Shown: in pieces, positions 17,213 to 26,600 of the stretch | Position numbering within the stretch: the first letter of the stretch is position 1 | Layout: the number at the start of each line of letters is the position of its first letter | Origin: a virus | DNA length: 64,000 bases | IMG/VR virus record: IMGVR_UViG_3300020183_000015 | Coordinates: 1 to 64,000 of that record | Strand: one strand, 5' to 3' | Translations under genes and position numbers: made by a program | Notes under the pieces: model-generated | What the model was told of the DNA's origin: nothing | What the model saw: only the letters and a program-made list of their open reading frames with translations | Databases searched by the model: none

Positions 17213-17809
17213 TTATTTAGTTACCTTTTTAATTTTGGTGACTTTACCCTCGAATATATGATCTCCGACTCTGAATTTAAAAATGTCGTTAGATTTAGTT
17301 TCTGACTCAATTAGTAAACCATTTTCATGTAAAACATCTTCAATTACTTCCCTAATTATCTCTTTTAGACTTTCGTTATTGTTTGTAGATTCTTGAACCA
17401 AATTTTTTATTTTAGGAATATCAGAAACTTGTTTTCCACTGGCGTCAACACTCATTAATCTAGCGGCTTTATCAACCAATTCGTTAGATAATGTTGGCCC
17501 ATTCATACCCATATTAGGTTTTTCTATTGGGTGTTCCATCATTAATTTTTTAATCTCATCGGGTAACTTAGAGTTTGCTATTTTATCCGCTGTGATTGTG
17601 GCGTTTTGTTGTTGAGGTCTCGATTGGATTTGTTGTTCTTGTAAAATATCGTTCGGTAAATTATATTTTGCATTTACAGGTTGGTAGTCCTCTAACATTG
17701 GGGTGTTGAATGATGTCTGAGGTGTTTTACCTCGTTCCATCTGATCATGTCTTTCCATAATTTTTTTGGAAACCATTAATCTTTGTATTAAATCATTTTC
17801 TGTATTCAT
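17213..17809 (-). CDS. Unknown protein, Gln/Asn-rich, possibly virion-associated
   Basis: 198 residues. The N-terminal half is polar and probably disordered, with a Gln-rich stretch (QEQQIQSRPQQQ, about residues 57-68). Around residues 146-160 an amphipathic helix reads SLKEIIREVIEDVLHENG, and the end (FKFRVGDHIFEGKVTKIKK) looks like a small beta-barrel strand set. A similar short helix (LVRGIISEIIQD) opens the HAD protein at 62479, and such helices are seen in head proteins of T4-type phages, but a targeting role is speculation. It is the last gene before a strong terminator. Confidence 0.55.
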   Translation of the reverse strand: MNTENDLIQRLMVSKKIMERHDQMERGKTPQTSFNTPMLEDYQPVNAKYNLPNDILQEQQIQSRPQQQNATITADKIANSKLPDEIKKLMMEHPIEKPNMGMNGPTLSNELVDKAARLMSVDASGKQVSDIPKIKNLVQESTNNNESLKEIIREVIEDVLHENGLLIESETKSNDIFKFRVGDHIFEGKVTKIKKVTK

Positions 17810-17810
17810 C

Positions 17811-18209
17811 TTACGTATTTGTTACATTATCAAAATTGGCATTTACTACAACTCTTGCCATACTTCTATCTCCGTTAGGATTGTAATTTGGTCTGACCTC
17901 ATCAAATGTTTCGGCCGTTGGTTGTAGATATGTTATTTTATCTAACCTGAACAACCTCCAACCAGGTAAAGGTTTTTCTCCTAAGTATGCCGTGTGTGAT
18001 GCACCTTCATAGTCCCAAGCCCTTAGTACAGGATTTTCTCTTTTACTATAACCAAAACACACAGGTTCTATAGTTCTTAATCCTTTACCTCCAGGTTCGT
18101 CCCCATCATAATAAATTACAATTTTTTTTTTATTTCTTATCGCATCAACAACACTGTTGACAGATGCTACCTCAACGATAAGACTTCTAAAAGTATTGTA
18201 AAGTTTCAT
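17811..18209 (-). CDS. Stand-alone WYL-domain-like protein
   Basis: 132 residues. Residues 21-100 fit the WYL fold: VDAIRNKKKIVIYYDGDEPG, GLRTIEPVCFGYSKRENPVL and GWRLFRLDKITYLQPT, with the typical IxYxG, RxIEP and RxFRLDKI signatures. WYL domains usually follow a helix-turn-helix and sense nucleic acids or small ligands in regulators such as those of defence systems. Here there is no HTH, so the protein may bind a ligand, act as an anti-regulator or serve in the virion. Its start overlaps the stop of the 95-residue gene by one base. Confidence 0.65.
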   Translation of the reverse strand: MKLYNTFRSLIVEVASVNSVVDAIRNKKKIVIYYDGDEPGGKGLRTIEPVCFGYSKRENPVLRAWDYEGASHTAYLGEKPLPGWRLFRLDKITYLQPTAETFDEVRPNYNPNGDRSMARVVVNANFDNVTNT

Positions 18210-18496
18210 TATGCGGATGGCGTTGTGTAAGGTTTGTTGGGTTGGTACTCATTCAATTTTATTTCATTAATTCTTTCTGAGAAATCAACTTTTGACCCAC
18301 CGTTTGCGGTATCCAAAAAGATTCCCGTACCCTTACCAAATTCATCACCGTCAGAAATTGCATCCTTATTAACGGCACTATATTGATTAGTGGTTAGATA
18401 ATCATTTTTTACTGTAAGTCTTTTTCTTTCGATATCGGCAATTGCAGTCAAATCATTAGCGGGTTGACTAAAATCTAATCTTTCTACTTCAGGCAT
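18209..18496 (-). CDS. Small protein of unknown function, virion-like composition
   Basis: 95 residues, polar, with GDEFGKGTGIFLDTANGG in the middle and a Pro/Thr-containing end (NKPYTTPSA). It has no Cys, membrane segment or signal peptide. It lies one base after the 156-residue gene and overlaps the WYL gene start, within a five-gene leftward operon. No family is recognised; a minor capsid or internal protein is possible. Confidence 0.55.
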   Translation of the reverse strand: MPEVERLDFSQPANDLTAIADIERKRLTVKNDYLTTNQYSAVNKDAISDGDEFGKGTGIFLDTANGGSKVDFSERINEIKLNEYQPNKPYTTPSA

Positions 18497-18497
18497 T

Positions 18498-18968
18498 TTA
18501 AATTATTTTTTTCATTATTTGGTTTATCCTTTCGAGGTCTTCAGTAATTTTAACGTCTTGTACAAATGTGCTGTGTTCTTTTGACGGTCTATTCATATCC
18601 GCTAACCAACCCATTTTATCTGCTAAATCCTGTTTCACATCGTCTGGCATATATTCTTTATTAACACTTTTTTTGAAGTTGTCCCCTTTTCTCATTAAAT
18701 CCAATGTAGAGTCAACCCATTTTCTAACATAATCCGCACCATTCAAAATATAAGGAGCGTCTTTACCATCTCCTTGATAATTATCGAACCAATTTTTCAT
18801 CCTCCCAAGTTGTTGATAGGTTACATAACCCGAATTCCTTAACTCCTCATTTCTTTTATGACCCTCAACAGAAGGATCTGAGTTTGGAACCGTATCAAAA
18901 CAAGACTGTAGGTATTCAGTTACTTCTTTTGGTAGCTCGATTGTTTTATTATAAAGGTCTTTATTCAC
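18498..18968 (-). CDS. Unknown helical protein
   Basis: 156 residues starting at a GTG (18968) that overlaps the stop of the 298-residue gene by eight bases; no nearby ATG fits better. It is mostly helical with WFDNYQGDGKDAPYILNG (about residues 61-78) as a distinct turn. Conserved-looking Trp and Asp residues and the lack of motifs suggest a folded non-enzymatic protein. It sits mid-operon between two other unknown genes. Confidence 0.55.
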   Translation of the reverse strand: MNKDLYNKTIELPKEVTEYLQSCFDTVPNSDPSVEGHKRNEELRNSGYVTYQQLGRMKNWFDNYQGDGKDAPYILNGADYVRKWVDSTLDLMRKGDNFKKSVNKEYMPDDVKQDLADKMGWLADMNRPSKEHSTFVQDVKITEDLERINQIMKKII

Positions 18969-19857
18969 TTTTATTTATTTTTTTTAAAAGATCATTTAAT
19001 TCCAAACCTTGTTTGTCTGCTAACTTTTTAATTGATTGTAAATTTCTAATTAATAATTTTTCCATAACGTCGGTAGATTCATTGTCTTTTTTTGAAATAA
19101 CGTCGGTGTTTTTATTTTTTTTACCTAAAATAATTTCATCAATCATTTTTTGCATTTTTCCTTTCTCTAATTCTGACAATCTTCTTTTTGACACGCAATT
19201 TTTACAATGACCATTATTTTTGTAGTTTCGAAGTTGTTTATCGTACTCGGGATCGAATCCCATAACCTCTAATCTTTCATGTCTTTCAAAAGGATCCTCA
19301 ACACCCATATCTTTTAGTATTTGGGATGCTTCCTTGTAACTTTTTGCGTCTTTTGTTTCTTCGTAACCAAATGCCTCTGATTGATCAACCTCATCAATTA
19401 AATTATCTCTTTCATCTTCAGATTCTCCGTAATATACTCGAATGAATGGGAATTGATTGGCTCTTGTCATGTGAACCGTTTGGTCAGTTGTACTTTTTGC
19501 GATCTGCCTTTGATTTAACATCGGTATGTTAGATTTCATAAATGATCCATCAGCACCCACAAACTCTTGTATCTCACCCTCTTTTTTTTCGGTTTTTTTA
19601 ATTGGTTTTCTTTTTTTGAACCAATTTAATATTTTTTTTATTTGTTCTTTTGTGAACTTATATCCTTTGGTAAAAAGATTTTTTATAAATTTTTTAACCT
19701 TTGTTAAACTTTCTTTAAGAAGTACAACTTCTTCATCACTTTTTCTTGATTCGTTTAATGTCTCTGAAACAGAAAAATACACGCTAAATGTATTACCTCT
19801 ATCCTTCAAATAAAAATAATATGGCTTGTTGAAATATTCTTTCCCGAATTCTATCAT
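18961..19857 (-). CDS. Unknown protein with CxxC motif
   Basis: 298 residues. Residues 40-95 are very Lys-rich (KKFIKNLFTKGYKFTKEQIK) and may bind nucleic acid. A CKNC motif lies near residue 220, followed by basic residues (VSKRRLSELEKGKM) that could form a small metal-binding site with a nearby His (NGHCKNC). The C-terminus is helical. It is the first gene of the leftward operon and is preceded by AGTATTTATTTATA on the minus strand, so it is probably a late gene. A DNA-binding or packaging-related virion role is possible. Confidence 0.55.
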   Translation of the reverse strand: MIEFGKEYFNKPYYFYLKDRGNTFSVYFSVSETLNESRKSDEEVVLLKESLTKVKKFIKNLFTKGYKFTKEQIKKILNWFKKRKPIKKTEKKEGEIQEFVGADGSFMKSNIPMLNQRQIAKSTTDQTVHMTRANQFPFIRVYYGESEDERDNLIDEVDQSEAFGYEETKDAKSYKEASQILKDMGVEDPFERHERLEVMGFDPEYDKQLRNYKNNGHCKNCVSKRRLSELEKGKMQKMIDEIILGKKNKNTDVISKKDNESTDVMEKLLIRNLQSIKKLADKQGLELNDLLKKINKSE

Positions 19858-19868
19858 GTCAGTTTTTT

Positions 19869-19900
19869 ATAAATAAATACTTTGATGTATGGTATTTATA
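19869..19900. promoter_or_regulatory. Divergent pair of candidate late promoter elements
   Basis: Minus-strand AGTATTTATTTATA (19882-19869) faces the leftward operon starting at 19857, and plus-strand GGTATTTATA (19891-19900) lies nine bases before the ATG at 19910. Both match the RRTATTTAT element and are placed back to back in the only divergent control region of the left half. Confidence 0.5.
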
Positions 19901-19909
19901 TTTAAAAAG

Positions 19910-22900
19910 ATGGCGTATCAAAATATAAATCAATATAACTACCCCAAATTAAAATTACAACTTGTTTATGATGGACAAGACATGTCGCTTGCATCAGACG
20001 AAAAAAATTTTAATGAGGAAGTTGTTTTTTCGCCTTATTTGATTGCACAAACATACGGTAAAAAATTACCTGTATATTTTGATATTGATAACCCATTAAC
20101 ATGGATTCCAAAAGAACTTACCTATAAAAATTACGATCAAACAAATATTTTTGTTTCTCAAAATTATTACGAACCTGATGGTTTAGATTTAGATTGTTTT
20201 AAAGTTGATACCGCCTGTGATATTGGTTTGACAGGAATTGACAATGGTCTTGTTAACCAAATGACAGGAAAAACCATAACTTTTACAAACGGACTCTTTA
20301 ATGATTTTCTAAAATTTCAAAGATTATATTTTGACAGACGTTTAAAAATGTTCCAAGTTACTGGATATACTGGAACTTACAACAGATTTTCTGCCATAAC
20401 TCAACAAACTTTATATGAGGTTGTATCAAAAGACAACATTGCGGTTGGAAAATACCATGAATTATATGGTGGGTTTTATCAAGGATTTCACAAACTTTTT
20501 GGATATGATTATGACATTTTACCGAATCGTGTAAACAAAGGTTGGACTGTAGAAATGTTATTAAAACCAAGGTTGTTTGAAGAATATCAACCTGGACCTG
20601 GTGAGACCACTTTGAACGAGATCTATCCTCGAAATAAAAATATGTTTTTTTATTGGGGAACAAGAGCTGAAAATAAATTTTATCACCACGCTAATGGTAG
20701 TCCTTGGAATTATAGCGGGTACACAAGAGTAACTAGTCCATTGTATAATTGTATTGAGACATGTGCTTGTTGTAATACAGGAGTTACTAATAGTAGATGT
20801 ATTTACGTTTACCCACCAAGATCTCAAAACAATCAACATGACCCACATGTTAATTATGGTTGTAATGTTTGTAATGGAAACCCAACACCACAATGTGGTT
20901 GTAGTTGTGGTCAGTTACCTTGTTTAGAATGTGGTTGGGAATGCCAAACCCATACTTGCGCACCTGCGTCACCAACACCAACACCAACCCCAACACCGAC
21001 GACAGTACCGGTTTCTTGCGAGAATTGTGAAAATCAAATAAATTTACCATTACCAGGTAACAGTATTTCTTATGTTAGCGGGATCACAATTTCGGCTTCA
21101 GGAAGTGGAGACATTACTACAAACGGACTACCAACAGGTTTCATTGATGATTGTGGTTTTATAAATTTACAAAACTCAATAGCTTTAGGTCAAAATGTTC
21201 CGTTCGGATCCCCTTATACATACACTTTGACTTTTAGTCAACCTGTTAATAATATTTCAATTGTTTTACTTGGATATAACATTGCTTTTGGTCCAAGTCC
21301 TACTGAATATTTCGTAATTACAACCAATACAGGTAATAATACACCTGAAATCACATTATGTTCTGGATGTTGCGCTTCAATATCAGGTAATGTTATAACC
21401 GCTAGTAATGTTAATGGTGATTGTGTTCCTGAGACTAATAGCGGTGCGGGACAATTCAACATAAGAAATTCACAACCTTTTACATCATTAACTATATCAG
21501 GAAATGGAGGATCTTCAGGTTCTTTAATCACAATTTGTGACCATACTCCACTTGAAATTAATAACGCTATAATAACTCAAGATGGTTATTACTTAATAGT
21601 TGGCGATAATCAATATCTATCTTTCAGTGGATCAAATACAATTGTACCTGAAAATTTATCTGAAAATTTTTATAATGACAATTGGACTGAAGAGGTATAT
21701 GTGGTCGATAAACTTGATTTCCCAAACCCAAGCCCAACGCCAACACCTACGCCAACTTTACCTCCCTATGAGTTTGTTTGTCCACCTGATAAACCAAGTC
21801 CAACATGTAGTCCTCAAGCGAATATATGTAATAGTTGTGGTTTCCCTATTGATGATTGTGACGGTGGAACATGTAGTTCATGTGGTTGTGGATGTAATCA
21901 ACCAAAACCAAACCCTTGGTCTTCGGTTGAGGATACTTGCGAAAAAGATCCAAAATACGATACCATATCTAATAATCTTGCGTTCAAATTAGGTGGAGAC
22001 CCTAAAAACCCAACAATTTGTGTAAGAGTACTTAAAATAACAGGGGCATGTGAGGTGTCAGGAACTTGTGTCACTGGAGTGACTTATGAGACAGGTTGTA
22101 CTATTACTGAAATTTGTACTCCACCTATCTACCCATACTGTTTGGAAGTGAATCCTGCATGGTTAGAACTTGAACATTGGTTCCAAATAGATGCCGTTTG
22201 GGAGAGGTATACCTATATTGAATCTTGCGATTTATTTTGGTATGGTGGTTTAGGTGTATTGACAAGAGAAGAATATCTTCAGTCTTTGGCAAACAACGCA
22301 CCTTCTTTGATTGCACCTCCATATACAAATGATAGAGCGGTTGCAGAAAAAATTACATTGATTCAAATGAATAACTTGTGGTTAGAACAAGAAAAATTCA
22401 GAAGAGGTCGATTAAAAATTTATGTCAACGGTAGAAAATTCTTCACAATAGAAAATTTTGAAGAAATGATTCCAAGGGCTTTAAGTACGGATAAGGAAAG
22501 ACAACTTGGTGTACCATTTAACATGTCTTGGGGTGGAGGAACACAAGGATTACACGAGAACCTTACATTCTCTGCTTGTACGGATCTGTTAGGAAACTAT
22601 ATTCAAGATCCTGAATGTTTCCCAACAAACATTTTAGACCAATCTTCTTTGTCTGGTATGACTACAAATATTTTATTGGAAGAAAATTTTGGTGGTACTT
22701 TTGACGGAGGTATTTCTCAGTTTAGATTTTATGTAGAACCTTTAGGTGCTGATGAGGTAAAACACAATTTCAAGTTATTGAAGGATAAATTTTTGATGTT
22801 TGATCCTGATTGTCCTGTTTGTGATACAGAGTTCTGTGAACCAAATGACTTTACTAGTATTGTTATACCTGTTTCGCCAACACCAACACCAACAACAACT

Positions 22901-23617
22901 CCAGCTCCTTCAGTAACACCAACACCAACACCTACTATGACCGTGACACCTACGGTCACACCAAGCCCTATTCCTGGTTTAACACCAACGCCAACACCTA
23001 CAATTACAGTAACTGCAACAATTACACCTACACCAACACCTTCCGCGGCGGCAGCAAAAACATCATATCTATTCATAGAGCCTGTAACAGGAGCAACAAA
23101 TATTGGTCAATGGATGTTCGACGGAGGAAGAGACTTCTTTGGATTTACAAATTATAGTCAACCTACTCAAAATGTACCATTATTTAATTTAGATATGAAC
23201 AGATATGTTGACTTTACAGGATGGACTTCAGGTTTATTCCCAACAATAATAACTCAAAATGTTCCTATTTCATCTGGAGGGTTAGATTCTTTTGGGAACT
23301 CAATAGTTGCATTTAACTTCACAACAACCGAAGTTCTTGAAAATACGGTACCTGTTGATGCTTGGTATACTTGGATTATACCAGTGGCGGCTACTAATTT
23401 TGAAAGGCAAATAATAATTGATCTAAATGACAATGGAAATCCTAATCTTTTAACTGCCGTTCACACAGAAGATACAATAAATTATTATACGTTTACGTAT
23501 ACAGGAACGACACTTCCGACCGCAACTTACCGTGTTTATACAACTTACCCAAGTCCGATATTTAAAATATTGAACAACAAAACTATTTATTTTAGAGGAA
23601 ACGAAGTAGAACCGTAA
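19910..23617 (+). CDS. Large stalked tail-fibre protein with Pro-Thr linkers and Cys-rich knots
   Basis: 1235 residues from the ATG at 19910; an in-frame ATG at 19889 adds seven residues but overlaps the candidate promoter. Residues 1-275 form a beta-rich head domain. A Cys-dense knot (about residues 285-350) leads into a Pro-Thr linker (about 353-368). A beta domain follows, then a second Pro-Thr linker (about 607-620), a second Cys-dense knot (about 625-665), a large lectin-like region with a WGGGTQGLHEN loop (about residues 870-880), and a third linker (about 989-1046) ending [12 protein letters not shown] before a C-terminal beta domain. It is probably an adhesin-type fibre. Its stop overlaps the start of the collagen-like gene (TAATG), so the two are co-translated. 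Confidence 0.75.
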   Translation: MAYQNINQYNYPKLKLQLVYDGQDMSLASDEKNFNEEVVFSPYLIAQTYGKKLPVYFDIDNPLTWIPKELTYKNYDQTNIFVSQNYYEPDGLDLDCFKVDTACDIGLTGIDNGLVNQMTGKTITFTNGLFNDFLKFQRLYFDRRLKMFQVTGYTGTYNRFSAITQQTLYEVVSKDNIAVGKYHELYGGFYQGFHKLFGYDYDILPNRVNKGWTVEMLLKPRLFEEYQPGPGETTLNEIYPRNKNMFFYWGTRAENKFYHHANGSPWNYSGYTRVTSPLYNCIETCACCNTGVTNSRCIYVYPPRSQNNQHDPHVNYGCNVCNGNPTPQCGCSCGQLPCLECGWECQTHTCAPASPTPTPTPTPTTVPVSCENCENQINLPLPGNSISYVSGITISASGSGDITTNGLPTGFIDDCGFINLQNSIALGQNVPFGSPYTYTLTFSQPVNNISIVLLGYNIAFGPSPTEYFVITTNTGNNTPEITLCSGCCASISGNVITASNVNGDCVPETNSGAGQFNIRNSQPFTSLTISGNGGSSGSLITICDHTPLEINNAIITQDGYYLIVGDNQYLSFSGSNTIVPENLSENFYNDNWTEEVYVVDKLDFPNPSPTPTPTPTLPPYEFVCPPDKPSPTCSPQANICNSCGFPIDDCDGGTCSSCGCGCNQPKPNPWSSVEDTCEKDPKYDTISNNLAFKLGGDPKNPTICVRVLKITGACEVSGTCVTGVTYETGCTITEICTPPIYPYCLEVNPAWLELEHWFQIDAVWERYTYIESCDLFWYGGLGVLTREEYLQSLANNAPSLIAPPYTNDRAVAEKITLIQMNNLWLEQEKFRRGRLKIYVNGRKFFTIENFEEMIPRALSTDKERQLGVPFNMSWGGGTQGLHENLTFSACTDLLGNYIQDPECFPTNILDQSSLSGMTTNILLEENFGGTFDGGISQFRFYVEPLGADEVKHNFKLLKDKFLMFDPDCPVCDTEFCEPNDFTSIVIPVSPTPTPTTTPAPSVTPTPTPTMTVTPTVTPSPIPGLTPTPTPTITVTATITPTPTPSAAAAKTSYLFIEPVTGATNIGQWMFDGGRDFFGFTNYSQPTQNVPLFNLDMNRYVDFTGWTSGLFPTIITQNVPISSGGLDSFGNSIVAFNFTTTEVLENTVPVDAWYTWIIPVAATNFERQIIIDLNDNGNPNLLTAVHTEDTINYYTFTYTGTTLPTATYRVYTTYPSPIFKILNNKTIYFRGNEVEP

Positions 23618-26600
23618 TGTCAGGATTATATCAAAACCCAATCACACCTATATCAGTATTAGGACCAAGTTCGGTACCTAGAATAAAACCTTTTGGCACC
23701 AATTTTAGCGTTGTAGGGGTTGGTGGATACATGGAGGTTTACAATTTAAGTGATCTTTATTTTACCGTTCCACTGTCAACAACAGGAAGTATAGAAAACA
23801 GCGGAAATACTATTCCAATACAATTTTCAAAAGGTACAGGTTCTTCATTTTCTCCTGATGTATTAACATTAAACTCCGATAATATTTCTTCCGGTAGAAG
23901 GCGATTGGGTATGTTGGTGTACGTTTATGAAACAGATACATTTTATCAATATCATATAAACAATTATCAAACTTTATGGTCAAATGCTACGGGATCCACA
24001 GGTCTTGGTGGACCAACTGTTGTAATATCAAATTTTGGCACCACAATAAAATCAAATTCACCAAGTGGAATTCAATTTATAAATCAATGGTTATCTAACA
24101 AAATTGAGGGTATAAGTGGTGAAACCGCATCAACTGCTGTTTGGAGGCTTTTTGGTGTGTCGGGAGCAACGGGTACAAGTGGTACTTCAGGTACTAATGG
24201 GTCGAGCGGAACTTCAGGTACTAATGGAACAAGTGGTACTTCAGGCACAAACGGAACTTCAGGTACTAACGGCACAAACGGAACTTCAGGTATAGATGGA
24301 TTTAGCGGAACTTCAGGAACTAATGGTACTTCAGGAACCAACGGAACTTCAGGTATAGATGGATTTAGCGGAACTTCAGGAACTAATGGTACTTCAGGAA
24401 CCAACGGAACTTCAGGTACTAACGGTACAAATGGATCATCGGGTACTAATGGAGCTAGCGGTACAAACGGAACTTCGGGTATTAACGGCACAAACGGAAC
24501 TTCGGGTACTAACGGAACTTCAGGTACTAATGGAACTTCAGGTATAGATGGATTTAGCGGAACTTCAGGAACTAACGGAACTTCGGGTATAAATGGGACA
24601 TCAGGAACTAACGGAACAAATGGTACTAGCGGTACGAATGGAACCTCGGGAACTAACGGTACATCAGGAACTAACGGAACAAATGGTTCTAGCGGTATAA
24701 ATGGCACAAATGGTTCAAGTGGAACTAGCGGAACAAATGGTACGAGCGGGACCAACGGTACATCAGGAACCAACGGAACTAGCGGTACTAGCGGTACAAA
24801 TGGAACTTCAGGGACTAATGGTACTAACGGAACTTCAGGAACAAATGGAACTTCAGGTACAAATGGAACCTCAGGAACGAACGGTACAAGTGGTACTAGC
24901 GGCACCAACGGTACATCAGGAACCAATGGTACTAGTGGAACTAACGGTACATCAGGTACAAACGGAACTTCAGGAACCAATGGTACAAGCGGAACCAATG
25001 GTACAAACGGTACCTCAGGAACTAATGGGACTAATGGAACGAATGGTACATCAGGCACAAATGGTACTAGCGGAACTAACGGTACAAGTGGAACGAGCGG
25101 GTCATCAGGGACAAATGGTACTAGTGGAACTAACGGTACAAATGGAACCAGCGGAATAAATGGTACTAACGGGACAAGCGGTACCAACGGTACTAACGGA
25201 ACGTCGGGAACAAATGGTACTAACGGTACTTCAGGTACTAACGGGACAAGCGGTACCAACGGTACTAACGGAACGTCAGGAACAAATGGTACTAACGGTA
25301 CTTCAGGTACTAATGGAACAAGTGGTACGAATGGAACAAGTGGAAGTTCAGGGACTAACGGGACTAGCGGTACGAATGGAACTTCCGGATCAAGTGGTAC
25401 AAACGGAACAAGTGGAAGTTCAGGGACTAACGGGACTAGCGGTACGAATGGAACATCGGGAACAAGTGGATCTTCAGGTACTAATGGTACAAGTGGAACT
25501 AATGGAACATCAGGTACAAATGGTACTAGTGGAACAAATGGTACGAATGGAACTAGCGGTACTAATGGAACTTCAGGAACAAATGGAACTAACGGGACTA
25601 GTGGAACTAACGGTACTTCAGGAACAAATGGTACTAACGGAACTTCAGGATCAAGTGGAACCAATGGTACCAGTGGAACTAATGGTACTAGTGGGGCAAA
25701 CGGAACTTCAGGAACAAATGGTACAAATGGCACTTCGGGAACAAATGGGACTTCAGGTACAAATGGTACTTCGGGAACCAATGGAACCAATGGGACTTCA
25801 GGTACAAATGGAACCAACGGCACAAGCGGCACCAATGGGACTTCAGGAACAAACGGTACTAGTGGAACGAACGGAACTAATGGTACCTCAGGTACTAATG
25901 GAACTTCAGGAACCAATGGTACGAATGGAACAAGTGGAACTAACGGTACGTCAGGTACAAATGGGACTTCAGGGACTAACGGAACTAATGGAACTTCAGG
26001 AACCAATGGTACGAATGGAACAAGTGGAACCAACGGGACTTCAGGAACCAACGGAACAAGTGGTACGAATGGTACTTCAGGTACAAACGGAACATCAGGT
26101 TCTAGTGGAACAAATGGTACAAGCGGTTCATCAGGAACTAACGGTACTAGCGGTACAAACGGGACTAGCGGAAGTTCAGGATCTTCGGGTACAAATGGTA
26201 CATCAGGATCAAGTGGAATTAGCGGTTCTTCAGGAACTAACGGAACAAATGGAACATCAGGTTCAAGTGGTACGAATGGTACTAGCGGTACAAACGGAAC
26301 AAGTGGATCTTCAGGAACAAATGGAACTAGCGGAACTAATGGGACATCGGGTTCATCAGGAACTAATGGTACATCAGGAACTAACGGAACTTCAGGTACA
26401 AACGGTACGAGCGGTTCGTCAGGGTCAAGTGGAATAAATGGAACTTCAGGCACAAACGGTACCTCAGGATCAAGTGGAACTAACGGTACTAGCGGTACTA
26501 ATGGTACAAGCGGTTCTTCAGGAACTAATGGTACTAGTGGTACAAACGGTACAAGTGGGTCTTCAGGTACAAATGGCACATCAGGTACTAACGGAACATC

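Noticed and set aside
22729-23076. Minus-strand frame rich in Val and Gly (VGVGVGVTEG)
   Set aside because: It is the antisense of a Pro-Thr linker in the fibre gene.
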